Source: an uncultured Candidatus Binatia bacterium
GTDB taxonomy: Bacteria > Desulfobacterota > Binatia > Bin18
Length of the DNA: 64,000 nt
Reading direction: 5' to 3'
Assembly: GCA_958296235.1 (NCBI GenBank)
Contig: OY282457.1
Coordinates: 496,001-560,000 of the forward strand
Shown here: positions 29,107 to 39,908 of the stretch, piece by piece
Position numbering within the stretch: the stretch's first letter is position 1
Layout: each line of letters opens with the position of its first letter
Made by a program: the position numbers and the translations under genes
The notes under the pieces: generated by a model
The model's input: the letters and a program-made list of their open reading frames with translations, nothing else
Databases searched by the model: none
What the model was told of the DNA's origin: nothing

Positions 29107-29764
29107 CCTGATGCTCGTGGGCCATGAAGTTGGTAATGAGTTCCTGATCCAGGAATTTCGCGCCATCCGGCCATGAGCCTTCAGTAAATTCTTTTGAATT
29201 GACCAGCCTGTCCCAGGCCGCCAGGTCTTCGACCCAGAGTTGGGCCACGCCGTCCCATTTCGGTTCGGCATAGCGATAGGCCGCATCAATGGTATGGCAC
29301 TGCACATAGCGCTGGAGGCCCGGCAACTCACACACGATCGGGCCGTGGACCTCAATCCAGTATTTCCGAAAGTCTGCAAGGTTCGTACCTGGTTTTCGTT
29401 TGAGCTGAAAAATGCCCTTCACCTGCTGTGGGGTTTGCGGGCCGTCCTTGATGACGTGGTCCTGTGTCACCAACCATTCCACGCGATTCATATCGATGAA
29501 ATTGGGTTCATCGACGAGCGCACCGTTCACATATTCGGCACTCGCGCGCAGGGCCTCCAGCGCCGCCTGGTCCTCAATCCAGGCTTCTGCCGCACCATCA
29601 TAGGGAGAGTTCGTTCCCTCCACCGGCATACGGTGACTCTGCTCATACCGCCACGTCTGAGCGATGCGCGCGGCAATCGGTCCGTGGGTGTCCTTCCAAT
29701 AGCGATGAAACTCCTCATCGCTCAAAGATGGCTTTCTGGTAATGAAATACAGCAAGTGCAACAT
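29090..29764 (-). CDS. Tandem EthD-domain protein
   Basis: AAGGAGG before ATG 29764 sets the start; 224 residues. Two ferredoxin-like EthD domains are fused: the first opens HLLYFITRKPSLSDEEFHRYWKDTHGPIA, the second IFQLKRKPGTNLADFRKYWIEVHGPIV, each with the typical 'W...HGP' segment. EthD proteins form dimeric alpha-beta barrels and are found beside oxygenases and in polyketide clusters, often as small cyclases or decarboxylases; here a single chain makes the pseudo-dimer. Reaction unknown. Confidence 0.8.
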   Translation of the reverse strand: MLHLLYFITRKPSLSDEEFHRYWKDTHGPIAARIAQTWRYEQSHRMPVEGTNSPYDGAAEAWIEDQAALEALRASAEYVNGALVDEPNFIDMNRVEWLVTQDHVIKDGPQTPQQVKGIFQLKRKPGTNLADFRKYWIEVHGPIVCELPGLQRYVQCHTIDAAYRYAEPKWDGVAQLWVEDLAAWDRLVNSKEFTEGSWPDGAKFLDQELITNFMAHEHQVKWPG

Positions 29765-29855
29765 GTCTTGTCCTCCTTTCTCTCTATGCCTACGCCCCGT
29801 CTTGTATCCTTTTGGAGCGACTTGAACAAACGCTTTGAAATCCGCGATTCGGGTG

Positions 29856-30437
29856 TCACCTCGACTCCGGCGTGGACAGCTTCTCTTCCTGCTCATTAAA
29901 CCACCTGAAGGCGCGCGATAAATACTGTAATCCCGAAATCGTAACGGTGGCTCCGGCAAGCAGCTCGCTTGCGTCCCGGAGGAGTGGAATTTGCCAAGCG
30001 GCATTATGCAGGGCGACCAGGGCCATGATGACCGTCAACAACTGAAAAAAAGTACTCGCCTTGCCAATGAGCGTCGGGCGGACTTCGATGGCATGGCCCG
30101 TAACAAAAAACAGCACACTATAGCCGATCAGAATAATAACATCCCGCATGATCACCAGGACCGCAAGCCAGCGAGGAATATCACCTAAAAAGGCAAGAAT
30201 GATAAAGGAGCTCACCAGGAGCAGTTTATCAGCCAGGGGATCAATGAAGGCGCCTAATGTCGTGCGCGCGTCCAGCCAGCGAGCGAGCAAGCCGTCCAGA
30301 GAGTCGGTAATGCCCGCCAGAATGAAGACGATCAGCGCTTCGGTGTAGCGTTCGTCCACCAGCAGGATCAAAAAGACCGGAATCGCCCCTATGCGTAATA
30401 GGGTAATGAAATTTGGAAGGTTAAGTACGGAGAACAC
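29856..30437 (-). CDS. pgsA: CDP-diacylglycerol--glycerol-3-phosphate 3-phosphatidyltransferase
   Basis: A 193-residue membrane enzyme with the CDP-alcohol phosphotransferase signature DSLDGLLARWLDARTTLGAF continuing IDPLAD (pattern D..DG..AR........G...D...D) at about 45-71. It makes phosphatidylglycerol-phosphate in the inner membrane. The start is a GTG at 30437, 23 bases after hflX ends, and has only a weak ribosome site. Four or more hydrophobic segments fit the family. Confidence 0.9.
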   Translation of the reverse strand: MFSVLNLPNFITLLRIGAIPVFLILLVDERYTEALIVFILAGITDSLDGLLARWLDARTTLGAFIDPLADKLLLVSSFIILAFLGDIPRWLAVLVIMRDVIILIGYSVLFFVTGHAIEVRPTLIGKASTFFQLLTVIMALVALHNAAWQIPLLRDASELLAGATVTISGLQYLSRAFRWFNEQEEKLSTPESR

Positions 30438-30460
30438 CGGGAATCAGGAATCCCCTTCTT

Positions 30461-31897
30461 TCATATCTCGCCCCTGGCGCTCAGGTCGGCCCGGGCCAGA
30501 CGTTTCTTGAGTTGGCCGGCTACTTTTGCCGAGACCCGCGTCGCCACCTGCACGCCGGTCTCCGTATACGTTTCTTCTATCACTGTTCCGCTGCGCCGCA
30601 ACCAGGCCAGCAGCTCACCACTGCCGAGCGGCACCTCAACCTCAATCACCTCTTGATCGAGGCTACACAGCCGGGCGATTTCCTCTACCAGCGGGTCGAG
30701 GCCAATCCCCTGCTTTGCAGAGATGTGAAACACCCTGTCCCGGTCATGGTCGCGCCCGTTCAGCGTCGGCGCTGAGGGAGCGCCCCACCAGGCGTCCGTA
30801 TCGCATTCGGCATCACATTGGGCCTTGCCATCTGCCGTCTGAGTCAGACCGTCAATTTTATTGAAAACGGTCAGGGTCGGTTTATTCCCCACCCCCATGT
30901 CTTCGAGCACCCCTTCGGCAATACGTTGATGCTCGAACCAGCGCGGATGGGTCGCATCAATCACGTGCAGCAGCGCATCCGCCGTCCGTATCTCTTCCAG
31001 CGTCGCCTTGAACGCGTCCACGAGCTGGTGCGGAAGTTTATTGATAAGCCCGACCGTATCAATCAGAAGAACAGCTTGGCCGTTCGGCAGGTCCAGCCGG
31101 CGGCTCGTTGGGTCAAGCGTGGCAAACAGCTTGTCTTCGACAAAGACCTCAGCTTGGGTCAGACGATTCATCACGGTCGATTTTCCTGCATTGGTATACC
31201 CGACGAGAGCAACACAGGGGAAGGGAACCCGGCTCCGTTCCTGCCGGTGCAGAGCGCGGGTGCGTTCGACCTCGCGCAGTTTGCGGCGGAGAGTCGCAAT
31301 GCGCTCGCGAATGCGGCGTCGGTCCACCTCAAGCTGTGATTCGCCGGGGCCACGTGTCCCTACCCCGCCACCCAGGCGCGACAGATGCGTCCATTGGCGC
31401 GTGAGTCGGGGACGCAGGTATTCAAGCTGGGCAAGCTCAACTTGTAATTTACCCGCTTGACTGCGGGCGCGTTGGGCAAAAATATCGAGGATCAATTGGC
31501 TCCGGTCAATGACCTTGCAACACAGCCCCCGTTCTAAATTCCGCTGCTGAGCCGGAGACAAGCTCTCGTCAAAGATCACAACGCCGGCCTGAAGCTCCTC
31601 TCGGATGCGCTTCACTTCCTCAATTTTGCCGGTCCCGATAAACGAGGCAGGATGGACCCCTTGGCGCAGATGTTGAATAGCCTGACCTGAGACCGTCAGA
31701 CCCGCGGTCTCGCTCAGGCGGGCGAGTTCTTCGATCGACTCTTGCGCTGAGAGGAGCCCAGGCCCGTCCGCCCCATTTGGCCCCCCATAGTCCACGCCGA
31801 CAAGAAAAGCCTGCTCCGGCGGTGGCGTGCGTTCAGGTAGGTGGCGACGCCGGCGGCCAGCCACAGGCGGTTGTATCCTTTTCTTTTCTCTGGACAT
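30461..31897 (-). CDS. hflX: GTPase HflX
   Basis: ATG 31897 is one base after the dnaE stop; the frame could extend upstream into dnaE but this start is better. The 478-residue protein has the N-terminal HflX domain (GTGKIEEVKRIREELQAGVVIFDESLSPAQQRNLE), a coiled linker and an Obg/Era-like GTPase domain with VGYTNAGKSTVMNRL (G1), DTVG (G3) and NKID (G4). HflX binds ribosomes and splits stalled ones after stress. Its tight coupling to dnaE suggests a shared transcript. Confidence 0.93.
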   Translation of the reverse strand: MSREKKRIQPPVAGRRRRHLPERTPPPEQAFLVGVDYGGPNGADGPGLLSAQESIEELARLSETAGLTVSGQAIQHLRQGVHPASFIGTGKIEEVKRIREELQAGVVIFDESLSPAQQRNLERGLCCKVIDRSQLILDIFAQRARSQAGKLQVELAQLEYLRPRLTRQWTHLSRLGGGVGTRGPGESQLEVDRRRIRERIATLRRKLREVERTRALHRQERSRVPFPCVALVGYTNAGKSTVMNRLTQAEVFVEDKLFATLDPTSRRLDLPNGQAVLLIDTVGLINKLPHQLVDAFKATLEEIRTADALLHVIDATHPRWFEHQRIAEGVLEDMGVGNKPTLTVFNKIDGLTQTADGKAQCDAECDTDAWWGAPSAPTLNGRDHDRDRVFHISAKQGIGLDPLVEEIARLCSLDQEVIEVEVPLGSGELLAWLRRSGTVIEETYTETGVQVATRVSAKVAGQLKKRLARADLSARGEI

Positions 31898-31898
31898 A

Positions 31899-34800
31899 CT
31901 ACTGAAACGCGGCAACGCCACGGTCAAACAACTGTTCGACGTCCGTCAGCATCTCCACAGTCGGCGCAACCTTCAGTTGTGCCGGCAATGAGATCACAGT
32001 CTCGGAATGGTCTGGATGGAGCACGTGTAAAAATGTTTGACACTGGCCCTGATGTTTCGCCAATACCGTCTTGAGCTCTACGATATCTTCCCTGGTCGTG
32101 CTGTCGGCCGGTACTTGGATATGGACCTGCTTGACCTCACCTTTCGCCACAGAGTCGAGCGGCACGATCTCATTGGCAATAATTTGACACCGATCTTCAT
32201 CGACATCGAGTGATCCCTTCACCAGAACCGGCTGGTCGGAATGGACTTCGGCTTCATGCCGCCGATAGGCTTCCGGCCACACAATGACCTCAACACCTCC
32301 AGCCTTATCCTCCAGGGTATAGGTCGCGTACCGATCGCCTTTTTTATTATTCTTGAGCTTCAGAGACTGAATCACGCCAGCGAGACGGACTTTTTCCTGA
32401 TGGCTGCGTCCTTTGAGTTCCGCCGTCGTCAGGGAGGTCACGCCGTGGAGCCGCCCGACATATTTATCAAGCGGATGACCGGTAATAAAAAAGCCGAGCG
32501 TCTCCCGTTCTTTATTCAGCTTCTCAATATCTGACCACTCTTCAATCTGGGGCAAATCAGGGTAAGCCGGGTCCGCTCCGCCGTTCGCAAATAAGCCCAT
32601 CTGATTGGCATTGCTGTGACCACTCGCCTTTTGGGTGGCCCAGCGCATGACGTCTTCAATGCCGGCCAGGAGTTGGGCGCGGAGCGCATGAAACGAGTCA
32701 AACGCCCCGCATTTAATCAAACTCTCCATGACCCGTTTATTCGCCTGTGAACTCTGCACCCGGGTACAGAAGTCATGGATATCCATAAAGGGGCCAGCCT
32801 GACGGGCTTCCTGAATGACTTCAATCGCTTTGGACCCAACCCCCTTCACCGCGCCGAGTCCAAAGCGAATAGTCTGGCCACGAACGGTAAAATCCTCGCC
32901 GCTTTCATTCACATCGGGTGGAAGCACCGGGATATTATGCACCCGGCATTCCGCGATGTTTTTATACGTTTTATTGGTATCACCCATTTCCAGGCTGGTC
33001 AGCGCCGCCATGAATTCCTGCGGGAAGTGCGTTTTCAAATACGCGGTTTGATAGGAAATCAGGGCATAGGAGGCCGCGTGGGATTTATTGAATCCATACG
33101 CGGCAAAGGTTTCCATCGCGTCAAAAATCTCTCCGGCGAGTTTATCCTTAATTTTATTCTCCGACGCGCCTTTCAGGAATTTCGCCCGCTCCTCCTGCAT
33201 GACTTCCTTTTTCTTTTTCCCCATAGCGCGCCGCAAATTATCCGCATCGCTCAAAGAGTACCCGGCCAGGGTCTGCGCGATCTGCATCACCTGCTCCTGG
33301 TAAATCGTGACCCCATAGGTTTCTTTGAGAACCGGTTCAAGCAAAGGATGAGGATAGGACACGGCCTCTTTGCCATGTTTGCGCTTAATAAATTGTTCGG
33401 CTGCACCGCTGTCGAGCGGTCCGGGTCGGAACAGCGCAATCACAGCAAAAATGTCTTCAAAGCAGCTCGGCTTGAGCTGCGTGATCAGCTTGCGAATGCC
33501 ACTGCCCTCCATCTGGAAAACGCCGACCGTGTCCCCTCGGGTCAGCGCGCGATAGGTCTGCCGGTCGTCAATCGGAATCGTACTCAGATCAACGGCCATA
33601 TCTCGACTCTCCTCAATCCGCCGCACCACGTCGTGAATCAGCGTCAAGGTTTTTAAGCCGAGAAAATCGAACTTGATTAACCCAATGGTATCGACATCCG
33701 GCCCGGCATATTGGGTCAGAACATTCTTTTCTTTGTCAACATAGAGCGGCAGGTGCTCAACCAGCGGGTTTGGCGCAATCACAATCCCGGCCGCATGTTT
33801 CGAGGCGTGGCGCAATAATCCCTCAAGTTTGAGTGAGTGCTCAAAGAGCTTGTGTTCGCGCCCCCCGCGTTCGCGCACCTCGCGCAGGCGCGGCTCCATA
33901 TCGAGCGCGGTCTCCAGCGGATGATCTTTGCCTTGTTTGGGGGCGGGATAGAGTTTCGCAATGCGGTCGGTTTCACCGTACGAGAACTCTAAAGCGCGGC
34001 CCACGTCTTTAATCGCCTGTTTGCCTTTGAGAGTTCCGAAGGTAATGATCTGCGCGACCTTGTCTTCGCCATATTTATCTTTGATGTAGCGGATGACCTC
34101 GTCCCGCCGTTCGTAGCAGAAGTCCACATCGATATCGGGCATACTCTTCCGGCCCGGATTCAGAAACCGCTCAAACAGCAGCTGGTAGCGGATAGGGTCA
34201 ATGTCCGTAATCTTGAGCGCATAGGCGACGAGACTGCCGGACGCTGACCCGCGGCCCGGACCAACCGGAATCCCCTGCGACCTGGCATAGCCAATGAAGT
34301 CGGCCACAATCAGGAAGTAACCCGGAAAGCCCATTTCCCCAATGACATTGAGTTCATAGTCCAGGCGCTCCCGATACGCCTCTTCTTCAGCGGGATTCCA
34401 GCCTTCCGTGGCGCGGAGGGGTTTGAGGCGTTCTTCCAGGCCGGCGCGAGCCGTCTGGGCTAAACAGTCTTCCAGCGTTCCACCCGGCTGCACATCGTAG
34501 TTCGGGAAATAGAAGCGACCAAAGGACAGTTCGAGGTTGCAGCGGTCTGCCACCTCAACCGTATTGGCAACCGCGTCGGGACAGTGGGAAAATTCTGCCG
34601 CCATTTCCTGCGGGGTTTTGACATAGAGCTGGTCGGTCCCGAACCGCCAGCGATTCTCGTCGGACATGACCTTGGCACTCTGGACGCACAGCAGGACTTC
34701 GTGGGCTTCAGCATCCTCGGCCTTCAAATAATGACAGTCATTGGTGGCAACCAGCGGGAGCGAGAGTTGTCGGGCCAGTTCGATCAGGGTCGGGTTGATC

Positions 34801-35366
34801 TTTTCCTGTTCCGGCAGATGATTGGCCTGAATCTCGACGTAAAAACGCTCATCAAAAATCGACGCGTATTCCTCGGCCGCGGCGCGGGCGCGTTTGCCAT
34901 CGTCCCGCAGCATGGCTCTGGCCAATTCTCCACTCAGGCAGCCGGACAGCGCGATCAGGCCGGTATTGAGTTCGCGCAGCAGTTCGCGATCAACGCGGGG
35001 TTTGCGGTAGAAGCCTTCGGTAAATCCGGCCGTCACCAGGCGGCACAGATTCCGGTAGCCCTCCAGATTCATGGCCAGTAGAATCAGATGAAAATTCCCG
35101 CCATGCTCCAGGTCATCCGCGCCCAGAGGTTGCTTATCAAGGCGGCTCTTGGGCGCGACATACATCTCGCAGCCGATGATGGGTTTGATGCCGTGGCTGG
35201 CGGCGGTCCGATAAAAATCGATCGCGCCAAACATATTGCCGTGATCGGTCATGGCCACCGCGGACATGCCGTGCTCTGCCACCCGCGGCATGAGATTTGA
35301 GACCTTATTGGCCCCGTCAAGCAGGCTATACTGTGTGTGCAAATGGAGATGTACAAACTCCTTCAC
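31899..35366 (-). CDS. dnaE: DNA polymerase III alpha subunit
   Basis: GTG 35366 with GAGGGGAGGGG upstream; 1155 residues. The N-terminal PHP domain opens EFVHLHLHTQYSLLDGANK; the C-family polymerase active site is in PDIDVDFCYERRDEVI (about residue 405-420). A helix-hairpin-helix and OB domain follow (KVRLAGVIQSLKLKNNKKGDRYA). It is the replicative polymerase and is of the DnaE1 type. It starts 13 bases after the guaA stop, so guaA, dnaE, hflX and pgsA form a long minus-strand unit. Confidence 0.95.
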   Translation of the reverse strand: MKEFVHLHLHTQYSLLDGANKVSNLMPRVAEHGMSAVAMTDHGNMFGAIDFYRTAASHGIKPIIGCEMYVAPKSRLDKQPLGADDLEHGGNFHLILLAMNLEGYRNLCRLVTAGFTEGFYRKPRVDRELLRELNTGLIALSGCLSGELARAMLRDDGKRARAAAEEYASIFDERFYVEIQANHLPEQEKINPTLIELARQLSLPLVATNDCHYLKAEDAEAHEVLLCVQSAKVMSDENRWRFGTDQLYVKTPQEMAAEFSHCPDAVANTVEVADRCNLELSFGRFYFPNYDVQPGGTLEDCLAQTARAGLEERLKPLRATEGWNPAEEEAYRERLDYELNVIGEMGFPGYFLIVADFIGYARSQGIPVGPGRGSASGSLVAYALKITDIDPIRYQLLFERFLNPGRKSMPDIDVDFCYERRDEVIRYIKDKYGEDKVAQIITFGTLKGKQAIKDVGRALEFSYGETDRIAKLYPAPKQGKDHPLETALDMEPRLREVRERGGREHKLFEHSLKLEGLLRHASKHAAGIVIAPNPLVEHLPLYVDKEKNVLTQYAGPDVDTIGLIKFDFLGLKTLTLIHDVVRRIEESRDMAVDLSTIPIDDRQTYRALTRGDTVGVFQMEGSGIRKLITQLKPSCFEDIFAVIALFRPGPLDSGAAEQFIKRKHGKEAVSYPHPLLEPVLKETYGVTIYQEQVMQIAQTLAGYSLSDADNLRRAMGKKKKEVMQEERAKFLKGASENKIKDKLAGEIFDAMETFAAYGFNKSHAASYALISYQTAYLKTHFPQEFMAALTSLEMGDTNKTYKNIAECRVHNIPVLPPDVNESGEDFTVRGQTIRFGLGAVKGVGSKAIEVIQEARQAGPFMDIHDFCTRVQSSQANKRVMESLIKCGAFDSFHALRAQLLAGIEDVMRWATQKASGHSNANQMGLFANGGADPAYPDLPQIEEWSDIEKLNKERETLGFFITGHPLDKYVGRLHGVTSLTTAELKGRSHQEKVRLAGVIQSLKLKNNKKGDRYATYTLEDKAGGVEVIVWPEAYRRHEAEVHSDQPVLVKGSLDVDEDRCQIIANEIVPLDSVAKGEVKQVHIQVPADSTTREDIVELKTVLAKHQGQCQTFLHVLHPDHSETVISLPAQLKVAPTVEMLTDVEQLFDRGVAAFQ

Positions 35367-35379
35367 TGCGCCCCTCCCC

Positions 35380-36909
35380 TCATTCCCATTCAATGGTTGC
35401 CGGTGGTTTGGAAGAAATATCGTAGACGACCCGGTTGATGCCGCGGACTTCGTTAATAATGCGATTGGATATCGTCCCCAGCAGCTCACCAGGCAGACGC
35501 GCCCAGTCCGCGGTCATGCCGTCCACACTCTCAACGGCCCGGATGGCCACCACATACTCGTATGTCCGCGCGTCCCCCATGACGCCGACCGTCTTGACTG
35601 GTAATAACACGGCGAAGGCCTGCCAGACCCGGTCATAATAGCCCGCGGCTCGAATTTCCTCGTCGACAATGGCGTCCGAGGCGCGCAGCAGATCCAGGAA
35701 CTCGGCCCGCACCGGACCCAATATACGAATCGCCAATCCGGGTCCGGGGAAAGGCTGGCGTCCGATGATTTCCTCAGAGAGACCAAGCAGCCGGCCCAGC
35801 CCACGCGCTTCGTCTTTGAATAATTCTCGCAACGGTTCCACCAGGCGGAGCCGCATCCGTTCCGGCAGACCGCCGACATTATGATGACTCTTGATAGTAG
35901 CCGCCGGCCCTCTAAAGGAAACGGATTCGATCACGTCAGGATACAGGGTTCCTTGAGCCAGGAACTCCACATCCGGCAGGGACGCCGCTTCGGCTTCAAA
36001 TACCTCAATAAAGACATGACCGATAATGCGCCGTTTGTGTTCCGGGTCATCGACTCCGACGAGGCGTTCAAGAAAACGCTCAGCCGCGTTGACGGGCCGG
36101 ATATCCAGGCCCAATTGGGAAAACACCCGCACGACGCTATCCGCCTCACCTTGGCGTAAGAGGCCGTTGTCAACAAAGATACAGGTCAGACGCTCGCCAA
36201 TCGCCCGATGTATCAAGAGGGCGACCACCGCGGAATCAACACCGCCGCTCAGACCACACACGACCCGTTTCTCTCCAACCTGGTCACGAATGCGCTGGAT
36301 TTCGCGTTCGATAAATCCTTCCATCGTCCAGTTCGCGGCACAGCCACAGATCCGAAAAAGAAAATTATGCAGGATGTCTTTCCCCCGCTCCGTATGCACA
36401 ACTTCAGGGTGAAACTGGACCCCAAAGCGGCGGCCCGAATCATCGCGGCAGGCAGCTATGGGAGAATTGTCCGAATGGGCCAGAGCCTGCCAGCCTGTTG
36501 GCAGGGATTCCATTTTGTCACCATGACTCATCCAGACCTGGGTCGAGGCCGTAGACGAGAAACCGGCGAACAGGTCGGTTGTATCGTCGACCACGAGTTG
36601 GGCCGGACCAAACTCGCGCCGTTCCGCCTGAGCGACCCGCCCCCCAGCCAGCTGGTGCAGAACCCCCATCCCATAGCAGATGCCCAAAAACGGCACCGGC
36701 ATACCAAGGATGGGAGCGGCTAACTCTGGGGCGTCGGCGTCATACACGCTGGCCGGCCCACCCGACAGGACAATACCCTCGGGATTCATGGCCTGAATAC
36801 GGTCCACAGAAATATTGTACGGATGGATCTCGCAGTAGACGTGCGCCTCGCGAATACGTCGGGCGATCAGCTGCGTGTACTGACTACCGAAGTCAAGAAC
36901 GAGAATCAT
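35380..36909 (-). CDS. guaA: GMP synthase (glutamine-hydrolysing)
   Basis: A 509-residue GuaA: class I glutamine amidotransferase at the N-terminus ([21 protein letters not shown]; catalytic Cys in GICYGMG, about residue 78), then the PP-loop ATP-pyrophosphatase domain ([16 protein letters not shown], about 218) and the dimerisation domain ending PPATIEWE, typical of the family. It converts XMP to GMP. It lies 88 bases downstream of guaB and the two steps are consecutive in guanine nucleotide synthesis. Confidence 0.96.
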   Translation of the reverse strand: MILVLDFGSQYTQLIARRIREAHVYCEIHPYNISVDRIQAMNPEGIVLSGGPASVYDADAPELAAPILGMPVPFLGICYGMGVLHQLAGGRVAQAERREFGPAQLVVDDTTDLFAGFSSTASTQVWMSHGDKMESLPTGWQALAHSDNSPIAACRDDSGRRFGVQFHPEVVHTERGKDILHNFLFRICGCAANWTMEGFIEREIQRIRDQVGEKRVVCGLSGGVDSAVVALLIHRAIGERLTCIFVDNGLLRQGEADSVVRVFSQLGLDIRPVNAAERFLERLVGVDDPEHKRRIIGHVFIEVFEAEAASLPDVEFLAQGTLYPDVIESVSFRGPAATIKSHHNVGGLPERMRLRLVEPLRELFKDEARGLGRLLGLSEEIIGRQPFPGPGLAIRILGPVRAEFLDLLRASDAIVDEEIRAAGYYDRVWQAFAVLLPVKTVGVMGDARTYEYVVAIRAVESVDGMTADWARLPGELLGTISNRIINEVRGINRVVYDISSKPPATIEWE

Positions 36910-36997
36910 AACTGCCCATCACAGATGTTCGGACGAGTTGGCCGGCCGTCCCCTCACCAGCGGCTATGGGCCTCTCCGTCCAGAGCCAGTCCAACCA

Positions 36998-38527
<1,530 letters not shown>

Positions 38528-38645
38528 TCCATTTCTTGTCGTGTCAGACAGTCGTGGCTGCCATGCCTTTTCTTACCAAACCCCTATCCCTTTCGCAAGT
38601 CAGCGTCCGGGGCACAATATATGGGGGTGTCCGGGTATTTTCAAA

Positions 38646-39029
38646 TCAGGCGACCTCTTTCATTTTCCGATAGGTCGCATGGTCCATCCAGCCGGATACC
38701 TTACGCGGATTCGTTTCTACCTCAACGTCCTCCAGGACTTGGGTCTGGCAGGCCAAACGGTACGCCTTCCCCTCCCAGGCAACGTGCTTCTCTTCCTTGA
38801 CACTCAGCGGTGAGAGCGCTCTATAGTCGTTCACCTTCACCCGACACGTCCCACAAAACCCTTTGCCCCGACAATTGAGCAATTTTGCAGGAAACGGCAT
38901 CCCGGTAAATGGATCAGAGCCGAAAAGCGGATAGAGGTCTATCTTGTTTTCCAGGGCGACCTCACGCAGGTTTGATCCTTTGGCAACCTCAATTGTCAAT
39001 TCCTGCTTAATAAACGTTACTGACGGCAT
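38646..39029 (-). CDS. 2Fe-2S ferredoxin
   Basis: A 127-residue ferredoxin. Cluster Cys are in NCRGKGFCGTC (CX5CX2C, about residues 53-62) and LACQTQ (about 94). The CX5CX2C spacing is that of the adrenodoxin/bacterial-type rather than the plant-type CX4CX2C. A 30-residue C-terminal tail (KVSGWMDHATYRKMKEVA) is unusual. It could donate electrons to IspH or an oxygenase. It is divergent from the small gene at 39104 and closed by a terminator. Confidence 0.88.
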   Translation of the reverse strand: MPSVTFIKQELTIEVAKGSNLREVALENKIDLYPLFGSDPFTGMPFPAKLLNCRGKGFCGTCRVKVNDYRALSPLSVKEEKHVAWEGKAYRLACQTQVLEDVEVETNPRKVSGWMDHATYRKMKEVA

Positions 39030-39103
39030 GCGCTTGCAGCCTCCTTCACCCTCGTGTTAGGCAGTTGTTTATCTGGTCTGACCACACAAATCCAGGGGTG
39101 GGT

Positions 39104-39316
39104 ATGTACGTTGATGTGAGTTGTAAAAAATGTGGACAGCAAAAACGGATGGACATTGGCGCTCCCCGCAACGAGGCCCTTGAAGACCATTTGCACTACT
39201 TGAAAGAACGCCTCACCCACCAGCCCAGTTTTCAGTGTTTTGGCGGTCATTTTGAACTGTCCGCCCCGCTCCCCGACTTTTGGGACATCCAATGGGAGAC
39301 GCTCGGAGACAGCTAG
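39104..39316 (+). CDS. Small hypothetical CxxC protein
   Basis: A 70-residue protein from ATG 39104 (MYVDVSCKKCGQQKRMD) with an N-terminal CxxC pair and a third Cys near position 44 (FQCFGGHF), suggesting a metal or redox site, and a Trp-rich C-terminus (DFWDIQWETLGD). I do not recognise it. It lies 78 bases upstream of the LeuA-domain gene on the same strand, so may belong to that transcript. Confidence 0.5.
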   Translation: MYVDVSCKKCGQQKRMDIGAPRNEALEDHLHYLKERLTHQPSFQCFGGHFELSAPLPDFWDIQWETLGDS

Positions 39317-39394
39317 TCTCTTCCCTTCCTCTTCATGCAACTCCTCTTCATGCAACAGGCGCCCTGACTCAATACGACCGGCATTGGAGCACGT

Positions 39395-39892
39395 ATGGCA
39401 CAACAACCTGAACAAAGCGAAGGATTCTTCACTGAGACCACCACGCCGCAAGCCTCGCAAGACGTCGAACGGTGGCGTCAAGACCCTGACTATCCCTCTC
39501 CGTTCCGCGTTATCCGCTGGCGTGTGATTGACGAAGTATGGAACGGGCAAAGCGCCATCGACGCGGTTGTCCTGGTTGAAGTGGATGAACAACACGATTT
39601 TGGCGCAGCGCAAGGGGTGGGCGGCGTCCATGCGCTGGACCAGGCCCTGCGTCAGGTTCTGACAAAACACTTCCCCTTTCTTGAGGGTGTGGGCCTGGTT
39701 GAATTGTACACCCACCGAGGCGGTGCCGGGACGGCAGCAGAGGTTGTTTCCATCATGAAGTTCAGTGATGGCAGACGGCAGTGGAGCACCATGCGTCAAT
39801 CACGCGACCTGCTCGAATCAGCCTGGCTCGCCCTTATTGACGGGTATGAGTGGATTATTGCCAAATCTCATCAGAAAAAAATGTCGCGATAA
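39395..39892 (+). CDS. Stand-alone LeuA-type regulatory domain protein
   Basis: A 165-residue protein whose residues about 35-160 match the C-terminal allosteric domain of 2-isopropylmalate/citramalate synthase (LeuA/CimA): RVIRWRVIDEVW, AAQGVGGVHALDQALRQVL, FPFLEGVGLVELYTHRGG, GTAAEVVSIMKFSDGRRQW and STMRQSRDLLESAWLALIDG. In the synthases this domain binds the end product (Leu or Ile). No catalytic TIM barrel precedes it; upstream sequence is a different gene. It is an orphan regulatory or amino-acid-binding domain. The selenoprotein gene starts 16 bases later. Confidence 0.7.
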   Translation: MAQQPEQSEGFFTETTTPQASQDVERWRQDPDYPSPFRVIRWRVIDEVWNGQSAIDAVVLVEVDEQHDFGAAQGVGGVHALDQALRQVLTKHFPFLEGVGLVELYTHRGGAGTAAEVVSIMKFSDGRRQWSTMRQSRDLLESAWLALIDGYEWIIAKSHQKKMSR

Positions 39893-39908
39893 GAAAAGAG
39901 GAAGCCAG